64,000 nucleotides of DNA from Enterococcus moraviensis ATCC BAA-383 (GCF_000407445.1 NZ_ASWB01000003.1:558001-622000), one strand, 5' to 3'; shown: positions 52,547-60,739, counted from the first letter of the stretch. Notes: generated by a model not told the origin, from the sequence alone. Translations and numbers: made by a program.

Positions 52547-52984
52547 ATGAAAAAACTTTTTCTACTGGTAATTCCTGTTATATTATTAGCTGCTTGTGGC
52601 AGCTCAACCGACTCTGCTTCTCAGAAAAATGAGCAAAGTGCATCCTCTAGTTCTTCAGCACCAATTACAAATAATAGTTCTACAAAAACACTGACAGGTA
52701 GACTTACTGTAGGTAAAGATGGCGATTTAGAACCCGGAACTTATGATCTAAAAGCCGTTGATGACGGATATGGTACTGTCACCGCTAGAACTTCTGATGA
52801 TAAACCCATCCTTAGAGAACACATGGCTTCACTAAAAGGTAAAGAAAACTATAAAAAAAATTATGTTAAAGATGGAGATGACGACTCCGATCTATACCAT
52901 GAATCTGTAACCGGAATGGTAGTAAAAGAAGGTGACACTGTTCGAGTTTCTAAAGTCTCTGTAGAATTCACTAAAGTCGATTAA
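52547..52984 (+). CDS. Lipoprotein gene between chaperone and tape measure (opposite strand)
   Basis: This 145-residue protein has a lipoprotein signal peptide with lipobox LLAAC (Cys17), a Ser/Asn-rich linker (about 20-48), and a beta domain (about 49-145): RLTVGKDGDLEPGTYDLKAV, VTARTSDDKP, then DTVRVSKVSVEFTKVD. It has its own promoter and terminator and is oriented against the tail genes. It splits the chaperone and tape-measure genes, which are normally adjacent. A decayed copy follows. An anti-superinfection or self-protection role is a reasonable hypothesis by position; nothing in the sequence proves it. Confidence 0.75.
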   Translation: MKKLFLLVIPVILLAACGSSTDSASQKNEQSASSSSSAPITNNSSTKTLTGRLTVGKDGDLEPGTYDLKAVDDGYGTVTARTSDDKPILREHMASLKGKENYKKNYVKDGDDDSDLYHESVTGMVVKEGDTVRVSKVSVEFTKVD

Positions 52985-53011
52985 TTACTTTATACCGTTA
53001 AATCATCAAAC

Positions 53012-53037
53012 AAAAACCACATAAACATGTGGTTTTT
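53012..53037 (+). terminator. Terminator after the plus-strand lipoprotein
   Basis: AAAAACCACAT / ATGTGGTTTTT with a four-base loop and T run. Confidence 0.85.
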
Positions 53038-53290
53038 TTATTTTATACCTTTGATCCCTTTCTTAAATTGAACGTTAAACTAATTAATCATACTTGTTTA
53101 GAGAATAAACATTCCACGAAAATCTTTCTGTATTTCTCATGGAATTGTTCTATCACTCAATATTCTAACTATTTTCTTATAATAATATTCTATAGCAGAA
53201 TTCAGATCTAGAAATTTGAATATCATCCATAACTTAATGATTCTGACAAAGTCCAAGTAAACTTATCGCCATTAGAAAACTACCTTATCC

Positions 53291-53320
53291 TTTTATTGCC
53301 ACTCTGTTGCCTCCTTTTTT
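53291..53320 (-). repeat. Remnant copy of the tape-measure start region
   Basis: The minus strand has AAAAAAGGAGGCAACAGAG followed by GTGGCAATAAAAGG and a stop. It matches the ribosome site and first codons of the true tape-measure gene (AAAGGAGGC...GTGGCAATAGAAAAG at 52319-52347). It marks the edge of a tandem duplication of the lipoprotein module. Confidence 0.6.
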
Positions 53321-53484
53321 ATCTCTAAACAACTTCTTTTTTTGTGGTTACAAAGAAAAAACATGGGCTATCTGCTCATGCTTAAAATTTTTTAACATAT
53401 AATTTATTTACTCGATGACTGCTATTATATTGTTTATTACTTTATAGTATAAATATAGCAAACCCAACAAGGTGTGTTTCTATT

Positions 53485-53822
53485 AAGAAAATAGGTTTTA
53501 TTGGTAAAACTTATCATTTTAATGTCAGCTGGTAATAATTCTAGTTCTTCCACCAATTAGTCATCTGCCATCGGTAGCTCTAAAGTGTAAAAATCTGAAA
53601 AAAACTCTAAAACCTTAACTTGTTATTTTATTATTGGAAAAGACAGTGGTATTCTTCCAAGTGTTTAGGGCTTAACTGCTATCGATGATGGTTTTAGCAC
53701 AGTTAGCGTTAGAACAATCAGCGGTGAAAAAATACCTTTTTCGCCACTATATGGCTCCTACTAGGGTGACGAAGTTTATGTTCGTGACGCCACTGTTGAA
53801 TTTACTACCGTTAATTTAACAA
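53485..53822 (+). pseudogene. Decayed copy of the plus-strand lipoprotein gene
   Basis: In one frame, interrupted by stops, the stretch reads GKDSGILPSV*GLTAIDDGF, then STVSVRT, then EVYVRDATVEFTTVNL. This matches GKDGDLEPGTYDLKAVDDGY...TARTS...VRVSKVSVEFTKVD of the intact gene. A Ser/Asn-rich part (NNSSSSTN) also remains. The signal peptide is unrecognisable and several stops interrupt it. Confidence 0.7.
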
Positions 53823-53962
53823 TGAGGTTGTTGCTTACGAGCCAGTTCTTTAGTCATTGTCTTAACCATTCTTTCGATACTACCATCTTACAACGGAAAT
53901 CATATCTAAAAATTCGGATATCGTTCATACTGATTGATACTTTTTTAAAGTAGTAAACAAAA

Positions 53963-53985
53963 AAGAGACTCTGACAGAGTCTCTT
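53963..53985. terminator. Terminator directly after the tail chaperone frame
   Basis: AAGAGACTCTG / CAGAGTCTCTT with a one-base loop, followed by T residues on the minus strand. It should stop most transcription before the tape-measure gene unless antiterminated. Confidence 0.8.
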
Positions 53986-53998
53986 ATATTAAAAAAAA

Positions 53999-54310
53999 TT
54001 AATCCGCCAAATCATCATTCGTATAAAACAAGACCGCATACTCTTTTGGTTTCTTCACTTTGCGCTTCGTTTCATTCCCAAGCGATTTCCATTCTAGAAA
54101 ATTACTATAACTTTCTTCGTTTGCATATTGCCCGTAAGCCACTAATAATTCAGCAACGCCCCACTCATCTAAGATAATATTCGGGCGTTGCTTTAACACT
54201 TTGGCTACATAATGAGCCATGTACGTGTAAATATTCAAATTCGCAAAAAATGTTTCCGATTCTTTTTCTACTGAAGTCTCATTTTCACATGCTTGTCTGT
54301 AGATTAACCG
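53999..54310 (-). CDS. Tail assembly chaperone, -1 frame extension (GT-like)
   Basis: From the slippery site at 54310-54316 the -1 frame is open without a break to 53999, adding 103 residues (RLIYRQACENETSVEKESET then ...NIYTYMAHYVAKVLKQRPNI...). The stretch from TTG 54238 alone (79 residues) has no ribosome site, which supports expression by frameshifting only. The fusion product would be 287 residues. This is the arrangement of lambda G/GT and of many Firmicute siphophages, where the T part recruits tube subunits to the tape measure. Confidence 0.75.
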   Translation of the reverse strand, partial: RLIYRQACENETSVEKESETFFANLNIYTYMAHYVAKVLKQRPNIILDEWGVAELLVAYGQYANEESYSNFLEWKSLGNETKRKVKKPKEYAVLFYTNDDLAD

Positions 54311-54861
54311 AAAAAAACATCTGCTTCATTAAAGACTTCTGGATGATTTTCCATGATTTTGTTTAGGTTTTCGATCACAGAGAATGGCAGCATATACTCG
54401 CCCATCTGATCGTCGATCCCTAAGAATGTTGCAACTAAGTTGTAGATAGCTAAATGAATTTCATCACCTGCGCCTACAAAAACAGATAACAATTCTTCTT
54501 TGCTAAAGTCTTCCATATCGCCATTTTCTTTCAACTTATTGAAAAATGGGATAATTTTCATAATCGCATCAACAATTCTTAAATCTGAACGTGGTGTGAT
54601 CGTGATATCTCCAAATGCAACGCTAAACACATAATAAGATCCAACCTCTTTAGCACCTTCTGGTTTTTGCTCAAAATGAGTTTGAGGGACACGGAATCTC
54701 ACACTATAGTCTGCTTTTTTCACTTCAGTTTTATTTGCATCCCCGATCACTGATACCTCTTGATCTTTTACCACCGCAAAAGGAGTATCCTTTTCATTCG
54801 TTTTTTTCAAATTATTGCTAATCGCTAAAAAATCAGCGGCTTTCATGCCTTTTTCTTCCAT
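54304..54861 (-). CDS. Tail assembly chaperone (G-like)
   Basis: This 185-residue protein lies right after the tube gene, as tail chaperones do. It has a beta-rich N-terminal half (KKADYSVRFRVPQTHFEQKP) and helical acidic C-terminal half (ENGDMEDFSKEELLSVFVG). ATG 54861 follows AGGAGG. Its last codons GTT TTT TTC GGT TAA contain the heptamer T TTT TTC, a canonical -1 slippery site. The chaperone coats the tape measure during tube assembly and is not part of the finished particle. Confidence 0.8.
   Translation of the reverse strand: MEEKGMKAADFLAISNNLKKTNEKDTPFAVVKDQEVSVIGDANKTEVKKADYSVRFRVPQTHFEQKPEGAKEVGSYYVFSVAFGDITITPRSDLRIVDAIMKIIPFFNKLKENGDMEDFSKEELLSVFVGAGDEIHLAIYNLVATFLGIDDQMGEYMLPFSVIENLNKIMENHPEVFNEADVFFG
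54310..54316 (-). promoter_or_regulatory. Slippery heptamer for programmed -1 frameshifting
   Basis: The coding strand reads T-TTT-TTC in the zero frame, two codons before the TAA at 54304-54306. Slipping back one base enters the open frame that ends at 53999. A downstream stimulatory structure was not evident. Confidence 0.7.
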
Positions 54862-54930
54862 CTCTGTTCCTCCTAATTTTAAAAGCTAAACGGGCTCTAA
54901 ATACTAGCCCGTAAAGCTAAATGATTTATA

Positions 54931-56253
54931 TTACTCTGCTACACGGTACATTTCAAAGAAGTTACCGTTTTTATCGCGTTGTACTGAAATTGTAAACTCA
55001 AAAGTAGTTTCTTCGTTATTCACTGTTCCAGGGAATGAAGTGATCAAGACGTTATTATAAACATAGTTTTGTTTCACGCCATCTGTTTGTTCTTGTGTAA
55101 ATGACATACGTACTCGACGTGCATCTAATACATCTTCATTTCCAACAAAGTGCTCTACATCAACTTTTTTCGGATAACTGATTACTAGATCTTTCCCGAC
55201 TAATGATTTATGGAATAAGATTTTTCCATCAGCTAAAACGATAAATTGTTTTTCGTTGATTTCAACAACTGCGGGTGTATTAACACGATTCAATAGTGAC
55301 TCTGTTACATTACAGCTATCCGCGATTGCTGCTGATGTAAAGGCACATTCGTCCATATTCATATCAGCAAGTTGAACATAACCATAGTCCACGCCATCAA
55401 TTGTAGTAGCAGAAACTGCTTTATCTGCTGTTTGGATAATCCAACCGCTTGTTAATGTACCTTTAGACATCAATGGGTTCAATTTCCAGTAATTCGCTGT
55501 AGCGCTCTTACCAGTCAATGTTCTTTCGATTGCGATACTTGTTGCATCATATCCTGCACCAAAACAGCTTGCTTCCACTGGATCTACTGTTAATTCGCCC
55601 GCAAATTCATCGATACAGCCAATTTTAACAACATCATTGATTTCAAAATCTTCAATGCTGTTATAAACGTAAATTGAAGAAAAACCAACCGTTGAAATCG
55701 TTGTGCTATTTGGGATCACATCTACATGAATAATGATTCCATTTTCTCCAGCAGCCCAACCTGTACCCATTTCCATTGCTGGAAGTTTAGATAAATCAAT
55801 CACAACTGGATGGAAACCTGCCTCTTGTACCGTCACCAAGTTTTGATAAATATCTGAATTTAATTTATTTTGATCAGCAATATCAGAAATAGACGTTTCT
55901 ATACTGTAAACTCCAGCTGCAGGTAAATGAACGTAATACGTGATTACCCCTGCTGCAAATTCTGTTGCATCTGCATTTACTGCAAAAGATGCCCCAACTG
56001 AAGAGCCTGCAGTGTTCATGACAGTCAATGTCCCTGAGTTTTTACAGCCTTCTGCTAGACAGTTGAACATATCTTCTGGTGTGTTGTACACATTGTAGAC
56101 TGCACTCATTCCGTCATAGTTAATATAATTTTTTGTATTTACTTTGACACAACTGTCAATATCCGTTAATACAGCAAAATCAACTTCCATCAATTTATTT
56201 AATGATTTCATCCCGATTTTTGAAATTAGTGTATCATTGCTACATCTTGTCAT
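54931..56253 (-). CDS. Probable major tail tube protein (cysteine-containing)
   Basis: This 440-residue protein precedes the tail chaperones, where the tube protein is encoded. It is beta-rich and ends with VYNNVLITSFPGTVNNEETT and FEFTISVQRDKNGNFFEMY, a pattern seen in phage tail tube proteins. It is longer than most tube proteins (150-300), so it probably carries an added outer domain (about 90-330). It has eight cysteines (Cys4, 35, 65, 70 and four later), which could cross-link rings. It starts with MTRCSNDTLISKIGMKSLNKL. A contractile sheath is less likely: no separate tube gene is present and the length and ending fit a tube. ATG 56253 follows AGGGGG. Confidence 0.65.
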   Translation of the reverse strand: MTRCSNDTLISKIGMKSLNKLMEVDFAVLTDIDSCVKVNTKNYINYDGMSAVYNVYNTPEDMFNCLAEGCKNSGTLTVMNTAGSSVGASFAVNADATEFAAGVITYYVHLPAAGVYSIETSISDIADQNKLNSDIYQNLVTVQEAGFHPVVIDLSKLPAMEMGTGWAAGENGIIIHVDVIPNSTTISTVGFSSIYVYNSIEDFEINDVVKIGCIDEFAGELTVDPVEASCFGAGYDATSIAIERTLTGKSATANYWKLNPLMSKGTLTSGWIIQTADKAVSATTIDGVDYGYVQLADMNMDECAFTSAAIADSCNVTESLLNRVNTPAVVEINEKQFIVLADGKILFHKSLVGKDLVISYPKKVDVEHFVGNEDVLDARRVRMSFTQEQTDGVKQNYVYNNVLITSFPGTVNNEETTFEFTISVQRDKNGNFFEMYRVAE

Positions 56254-56268
56254 TTATATTTCCCCCTA

Positions 56269-56418
56269 TTATTGATTATTTTGAACGACACGTGTTGCAT
56301 CGCGCTCATATCTTCCGCCATTTTTTTGGTTTAATGTTTGTAATTTTCGTTGAATAAATACTTGTGCATCAACAGTATTTTTCTTCGAAACGTCTTTTGT
56401 CTTTTTCTCTTTAGTCAT
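56269..56418 (-). CDS. Small basic tail-cluster protein
   Basis: Starting at ATG 56418 (AGGAGG site) the product is 49 residues, very Lys-rich at the start (TKEKKTKDVSKKNTVD) and Gln/Arg/Asn-rich later. It lies between the CxxC protein and the tube gene. Role unknown. Confidence 0.5.
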   Translation of the reverse strand: MTKEKKTKDVSKKNTVDAQVFIQRKLQTLNQKNGGRYERDATRVVQNNQ

Positions 56419-56456
56419 TTTCTTTCCTCCTAATTTTAAAAGTGAAACACACTCAT

Positions 56457-56699
56457 TCATCCTAATTTAAACATTTTTACAGCTTGTCCATCTAAACTAT
56501 ATGTTTGTTCTAGTAAAAAATTCCCATCTTTCTCCATCACGTCATATAGTTCTCCAGCATAAAATGTTTTTGTTTGCCCACTTGGTAAAACCATGCGGGC
56601 TTCACGTTGAAACATGTGTTTTGACACTTGTCTGCTGCCGCATGATGAACAGCCAGATTTTTTAATTTGATTCTTGATCCCTAAAAATTGAATATTCAT
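56457..56699 (-). CDS. Small CxxC tail-cluster protein
   Basis: This 80-residue protein starts IQFLGIKNQIKKSGCSSCGS, with a CSSCG motif (about 17-21), then a beta-rich part (MVLPSGQTKTFYAGELYDVM). The motif could bind zinc or form a redox-active disulfide. The ribosome site TGGAGG precedes ATG 56699. Its place before the tube gene is where siphophages have head-tail joining or tail terminator genes; with no head present it could cap the tube. Confidence 0.55.
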   Translation of the reverse strand: MNIQFLGIKNQIKKSGCSSCGSRQVSKHMFQREARMVLPSGQTKTFYAGELYDVMEKDGNFLLEQTYSLDGQAVKMFKLG

Positions 56700-56738
56700 T
56701 ACACAGCCTCCAGTAATTGCCTTTTCGTAAAATAACGT

Positions 56739-57044
56739 TCATTCCTCAATAAATTCTATAGCAAAGTACGAGATTTTTTTGATACGGCCACCGCAAGATT
56801 TACAAAAACTTTCTGTGTAGTCGATATTTAAAGACGTCAATTCATTCACTAACTGTTGCGAATAGGGTCTTTCAATTTGAATATTCTTCAATGACTGACG
56901 AAATACTTTATCGTCCCCTAATTCATATCTTTCACCAGGTTTTAAACGAATGTGGCTATACGCTGTTACGCCCTCTTTTTGACTGGCAACATTTAATGTT
57001 GTTATTGTATCGATTGCATCAATCAATTTAAAATACTTGCTCAT
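56739..57044 (-). CDS. CxxCG tail-cluster protein
   Basis: This 101-residue protein (ribosome site GAGGAAGG) has LKPGERYELGDDKVFRQSLK in the middle and ends with ESFCKSCGGRIKKISYFAIE, a half zinc-ribbon-like CxxCG. It is the first structural-type gene of the cluster. Tube cap/terminator or adaptor is a guess from position; there is no recognised family. Confidence 0.55.
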   Translation of the reverse strand: MSKYFKLIDAIDTITTLNVASQKEGVTAYSHIRLKPGERYELGDDKVFRQSLKNIQIERPYSQQLVNELTSLNIDYTESFCKSCGGRIKKISYFAIEFIEE

Positions 57045-57541
57045 TGACCTTCCTCACTTTTTTCTCTTACTTGTAATAGAGTCTACTAATCAAATTACTA
57101 TGAAACTTAATTAGTCGTTGTATACAAATCTCATTTAGATATGCGATCGTCATATCTTGATCTATATAAACGTAGATAAATTTTGATCAGATCATACACT
57201 TCTCTGACCTTCACAAAAATCTACCTGCCGGAATTGTGATACATTGCCTAACACGATACTTTTGGTTATTAGAGCACATTTGACTGGAAGTAAGTTTATA
57301 ATTATTCTTTTGAGCTTCCGTCAGCCAGTGCATTTCATAACTCATTCTCGATAGGTTCATTTTATACCGAATGTTGCTTTTGAAAATTCGCATATCGTCC
57401 ATACTTGGTATTTCAATGGAACAATGGGTCTTCATCTATCAAAAAAATAGTTGTTCTAGTTATTTAAAAAACTGTAACTTTTTTTGATACTATCATCTTA
57501 CCGTGGAAATATACTTCAAAAATCCGACTATCGTTCGGACC
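57045..57541 (-). other. Leader region of the tail operon with degenerate repeats, no confident gene
   Basis: These ~500 bases separate the regulator from the tail genes and should hold the late promoter. A 74-codon frame (57211-57435) has no ribosome site and contains one copy of the degenerate SMxDIRIF-type repeat; another copy abuts the regulator stop at 57484-57541. I see no clear sigma-A promoter. Confidence 0.5.
57484..57541 (-). repeat. Degenerate repeat family copy (others at 57360-57405, 53870-53938, 53203-53232)
   Basis: The four stretches share a core that reads, on the minus strand, (T)ATGRACGATATNCGAATTTT, or variants of it. Three continue into TTTCCRYRGTAAGATGRTAGTATC or a similar sequence. 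Two copies flank the lipoprotein module (one after each lipoprotein copy) and two flank the start of the tail operon. They could be leftovers of one lost gene (encoded pattern SMNDIRIFR..FR.KM.VS) or a mobile/recombination element. Confidence 0.5.
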
Positions 57542-57961
57542 TTATATCGTTAAATTCAAATCTTTTGCTACCTGTAAAAAGAACCAATCTCTTAATTCAA
57601 AAGCTTTTGTTCGTCCAACAAAAATCAAATTATTTGTAATTAAACCTTGAATCGTATACTTGGGCATTCTCCGCATATACAGTTCTTGAATAATTGTTTT
57701 AGTATCTTCGCAACATTCTTCTAGTAGGTTAGATACAATACGTTTATTTCGTTCTAAGGCAGCTAGCCTTTGATCTTGTTCAATAGTAATCATTAAGCTA
57801 TCTTGAGCATTATATCCAGCCCCACTTCCTTTAATTCCTGAGTTTAAGTCATTTTCACGATAGGGGTATCTTAACTCTTCTTCGCGTTGTTTAATGTACT
57901 CCTCGATTCTTGGATAATCTGACAGAATCTCTTTAATGTAATTAAATGTTGATTTTCTCAT
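57542..57961 (-). CDS. RinA/ArpU-family phage late-gene regulator
   Basis: Starting at ATG 57961 (AAAGGAGGC site) the product is 139 residues and matches the ArpU/RinA pattern. It has an N-terminal helix with YIKEILSDYPRIEEYIKQRE, then EELRYPYRENDLNSGIKGSG, a central helix with RLAALERNKRIVSNLLEECC, and a C-terminal helix-turn-helix-like end (KYTIQGLITNNLIFVGRTKA). RinA-type proteins switch on phage late (structural) genes. It is encoded just upstream of the tail genes and is probably their activator. A TCGCTA-N12-TAGCGA inverted repeat at 57993-58016 in its own leader is a candidate operator. Confidence 0.8.
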   Translation of the reverse strand: MRKSTFNYIKEILSDYPRIEEYIKQREEELRYPYRENDLNSGIKGSGAGYNAQDSLMITIEQDQRLAALERNKRIVSNLLEECCEDTKTIIQELYMRRMPKYTIQGLITNNLIFVGRTKAFELRDWFFLQVAKDLNLTI

Positions 57962-58153
57962 CTTATTGCCTCCTTTTATTGATCGACCATTCTCGCTAAT
58001 ACAACCAATATAGCGACTCACTTTTAAGCTGATAACTGTATTTTATTCACTCAATAAGTACATCTTACTTTATATAAATTCTTTTTTACTTTCGAATTAC
58101 TGTCAATTGTCTCCCAAAAAAAATGACTGACTCCATCTCTCTTAATTAAGTCG

Positions 58154-58226
58154 AAAAAAATAGAGACATCCGTCTAAGCATTTTCAAAAAGTTAAACTTT
58201 CAAAAATGTTTAGACGGATGTCTCTA
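58154..58226 (-). terminator. degV terminator
   Basis: A long hairpin (TAGAGACATCCGTCTAA with one mismatch beyond, loop about 20) is followed by a TATTTTTTT tract on the minus strand. It isolates the tail cluster from degV. Confidence 0.9.
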
Positions 58227-58239
58227 ATATAGATTAACG

Positions 58240-59115
58240 TTATTTTATTTCTCTTTTTTTTCCTCTAGAAAAAACTGCAATACAACCATTTCCTGTATGA
58301 CTCGTGATTGTTGGACCTAATGGATGAACGCGAATCTCCTTTACTTCCACTTTTTCTTCAATCAGCGCTTTGACTTTCTCTGCACTTTCTAAATCTCCAG
58401 CATATGCAATGAATAGGGTTTGGTTTAATGGTTCAATCAATCCCTGAACCGTCTCATCTGCTAGTTTTTTCAACGCTTTGCCTCGTCCACGAACTTTGCT
58501 GATGTTTTGAAGTTTTCCTTGTTCATCTACTATAATGATTGGTTTAACATTCATCAAACCACCGATTGCAGCAGCTGCTTTTGAGATTCTTCCACCACGT
58601 TCTAAGTGTTTTAAATCATCGACCGTTACCCATGAATGAACAGTCATTGTATTTTCAGATAGCCATAATAAGATATCATCTAACGTATGTCCATCTTCTT
58701 TTAACTGGATGACTTCGCTGACAAGTAATCCTTCACCTAAACTTGCAGCTTTTGTATCAATCACGTAAATTTCCGTATCAGCGTACTCTTCTTTTAAGAT
58801 ATCAACAGCTTGCATCGCACTTTGATACGATCCACTTAAACCAGAGGAAAAGGCTAGGTATAAGATCGGCATCTTCTTTTCAACAAATGGTCTAAAAAAT
58901 TCAATATAGCGCCCAACATTTACCTGAGAAGTTGTCGGCATACCGCCCGTTTTAATTTCTTGTAAAAACCAGTTATAATCAAATGTCTTCCCCAAATCAT
59001 CGACTAATTCTTTTCCATTTAACTGAATCGTCATACTGATAAAATCAACATCGTTTGCTTCTAAATATGTATATGGCAAATCACAACATGAATCTGTCAT
59101 TAATTTAAATGTCAT
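58240..59115 (-). CDS. DegV family fatty-acid-binding protein
   Basis: This 291-residue protein has the DegV layout: TDSCCDLP (about 7-14), PTTSQVN (about 60-66), FSSGLSGSYQSA (about 90-101), VIDTKAASLG and HLERGGRISK. DegV/FakB proteins bind a fatty acid and can present it to FakA for phosphorylation. Several copies per genome are usual. It lies downstream of purA, apparently with its own promoter. Confidence 0.88.
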   Translation of the reverse strand: MTFKLMTDSCCDLPYTYLEANDVDFISMTIQLNGKELVDDLGKTFDYNWFLQEIKTGGMPTTSQVNVGRYIEFFRPFVEKKMPILYLAFSSGLSGSYQSAMQAVDILKEEYADTEIYVIDTKAASLGEGLLVSEVIQLKEDGHTLDDILLWLSENTMTVHSWVTVDDLKHLERGGRISKAAAAIGGLMNVKPIIIVDEQGKLQNISKVRGRGKALKKLADETVQGLIEPLNQTLFIAYAGDLESAEKVKALIEEKVEVKEIRVHPLGPTITSHTGNGCIAVFSRGKKREIK

Positions 59116-59224
59116 TTAAAATCTCCCCTAACTATTTTTCTATTTTAACACATAATTACTGTATACTCATACTTTATCCAAAGAGTAAACAACCAAAAAA
59201 GGCTTGTAATAGGAGAAAAATGAA

Positions 59225-59266
59225 AAAAAAGCAAAAGACAAATTTTCTATTGTCTTTTGCTTTTTT
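59225..59266. terminator. purA terminator
   Basis: AAAAAAGCAAAAGACAA / TTGTCTTTTGCTTTTTT is a 17-bp stem with an eight-base loop, with A and T runs on both sides. Confidence 0.9.
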
Positions 59267-59272
59267 AAAACT

Positions 59273-60565
59273 TTAAATTTGTGCCCAAACACTTTCCAAT
59301 ACATTTGTTTGGTTACGGTCTGGACCGACTGAAAATGTTGAAATACGCACGCCAACTAATTCAGAAATACGGTGTACATAGTTTCTTGCATTAGCTGGTA
59401 AATCTGCAAGTGTTTTACATCCAGTGATGTCTTCTGACCAACCTGGTAACTCTTCATAAACTGGTTTACAACGACTCAACTCTTTCAAACTAGCAGGATA
59501 ATGATAAATCATTTCTCCATCTAATTCATAGGCTGTACAGATTTTAACTGTGTCTAAGCCACTTAACACATCAATCGAATTCAATGATAAATTCGTGATT
59601 CCTGATACACGTTTTGAATGACGCATCACAACCGTATCAAACCAACCAACACGACGTGGACGACCTGTTGTAGTACCATATTCTTTCCCAACTTTACGAA
59701 TTGTTTCTCCTGTTTCATCAAACAATTCTGTAGGGAATGGTCCATCACCAACACGTGATGTGTAAGCTTTACATACACCGACGACTTTATTGATCTTAGA
59801 AGGACCTACACCGCTTCCGATTGTTACGCCTCCAGCAACTGGATTTGATGATGTCACGAATGGATACGTTCCTTGGTCGATATCTAACATAACGCCTTGG
59901 GCACCTTCAAACAAAACACGTTTTCCTGCGTCTAATGCGTCATTTAAAATAACAGAAGTGTCTGTTACGTATTGTTTGATTTGTTGACCATATTCATAAT
60001 ATTCTTCAAAAATGTCTTCAAAGGCGATAGGTTCGCTATCAAACATTTTGACGAATTGACGATTTTTTTCTTCTAAATTGATTTTTAGACGTTCTTCAAA
60101 GATTTCTTTATCTAATAAATCTGCCACACGAATCCCTACACGAGCTGCTTTATCCATGTATGCAGGACCGATCCCTTTGATCGTTGTACCGATTTTATTG
60201 TCGCCTTTAGCATCTTCTTGCAATTGATCCAATTGGATGTGATAAGGTAAAATGACATGCGCACGGTCTGAGATACGTAAATTATCTGTGGTTACATTAT
60301 TATCTTTTAAATATGCCAGTTCTTTTACTAATGATTTCGGATTAACGACAACGCCATTTCCGATCACACTGATTTTATCTTTGTAAAAGATACCTGAAGG
60401 AATCAAGTGTAGTTTATAAGTAACACCATCAAATTTAATGGTATGACCTGCATTATCTCCGCCTTGATAACGTGCGATGACCTCAGCATTCTCACTTAAG
60501 AAATCTGTGATCTTTCCTTTTCCTTCATCGCCCCACTGCGTTCCGACTACTACAACTGATGACAT
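59273..60565 (-). CDS. purA: Adenylosuccinate synthetase
   Basis: This 430-residue enzyme makes adenylosuccinate from IMP, GTP and aspartate. The N-terminal [14 protein letters not shown] loop (catalytic Asp13, P-loop), [11 protein letters not shown] (catalytic His41), [20 protein letters not shown] and [13 protein letters not shown] are intact. Length is normal. A promoter TTGAAA-N17-TACAAT lies 40-65 bases upstream. In enterococci purA follows dnaB near oriC, as here apart from one intervening acetyltransferase. Confidence 0.97.
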   Translation of the reverse strand: MSSVVVVGTQWGDEGKGKITDFLSENAEVIARYQGGDNAGHTIKFDGVTYKLHLIPSGIFYKDKISVIGNGVVVNPKSLVKELAYLKDNNVTTDNLRISDRAHVILPYHIQLDQLQEDAKGDNKIGTTIKGIGPAYMDKAARVGIRVADLLDKEIFEERLKINLEEKNRQFVKMFDSEPIAFEDIFEEYYEYGQQIKQYVTDTSVILNDALDAGKRVLFEGAQGVMLDIDQGTYPFVTSSNPVAGGVTIGSGVGPSKINKVVGVCKAYTSRVGDGPFPTELFDETGETIRKVGKEYGTTTGRPRRVGWFDTVVMRHSKRVSGITNLSLNSIDVLSGLDTVKICTAYELDGEMIYHYPASLKELSRCKPVYEELPGWSEDITGCKTLADLPANARNYVHRISELVGVRISTFSVGPDRNQTNVLESVWAQI

Positions 60566-60601
60566 TCGAACACCTCGTTCTAAATTATTTTGTCCTGATT
60601 C

Positions 60602-60630
60602 ATTGTACCAATAAAACAGAACGCTTTCAA
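60602..60630 (-). promoter_or_regulatory. purA promoter
   Basis: On the minus strand TTGAAA (60625-60630) and TACAAT (60602-60607) are spaced by 17 bases. Confidence 0.8.
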
Positions 60631-60739
60631 GGAAAAATCGAATATTGTTTTTTTGAACACAAGAAAAGCGGGCAAAACACGAACATTATTTCATGAATTA
60701 TTTTTCATCAGATAAAAAAGCGAAAATTTATTTATTCTC

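Noticed and set aside
54931-56253. Contractile sheath protein (R-type tailocin)
   Set aside because: No separate tube gene, baseplate wedge genes or AAA+ recycling ATPase are present; gene order and C-terminal pattern fit a siphophage tube protein.
57211-57435. 74-codon gene in the tail operon leader
   Set aside because: No ribosome site, contains a degenerate repeat shared with noncoding stretches, and no coding homology recognised; treated as part of the leader.
37022-58021. Complete prophage
   Set aside because: No integrase, attachment repeats, replication, terminase, portal, capsid or lysis genes are visible, and the tail genes abut ordinary chromosomal genes on both sides.
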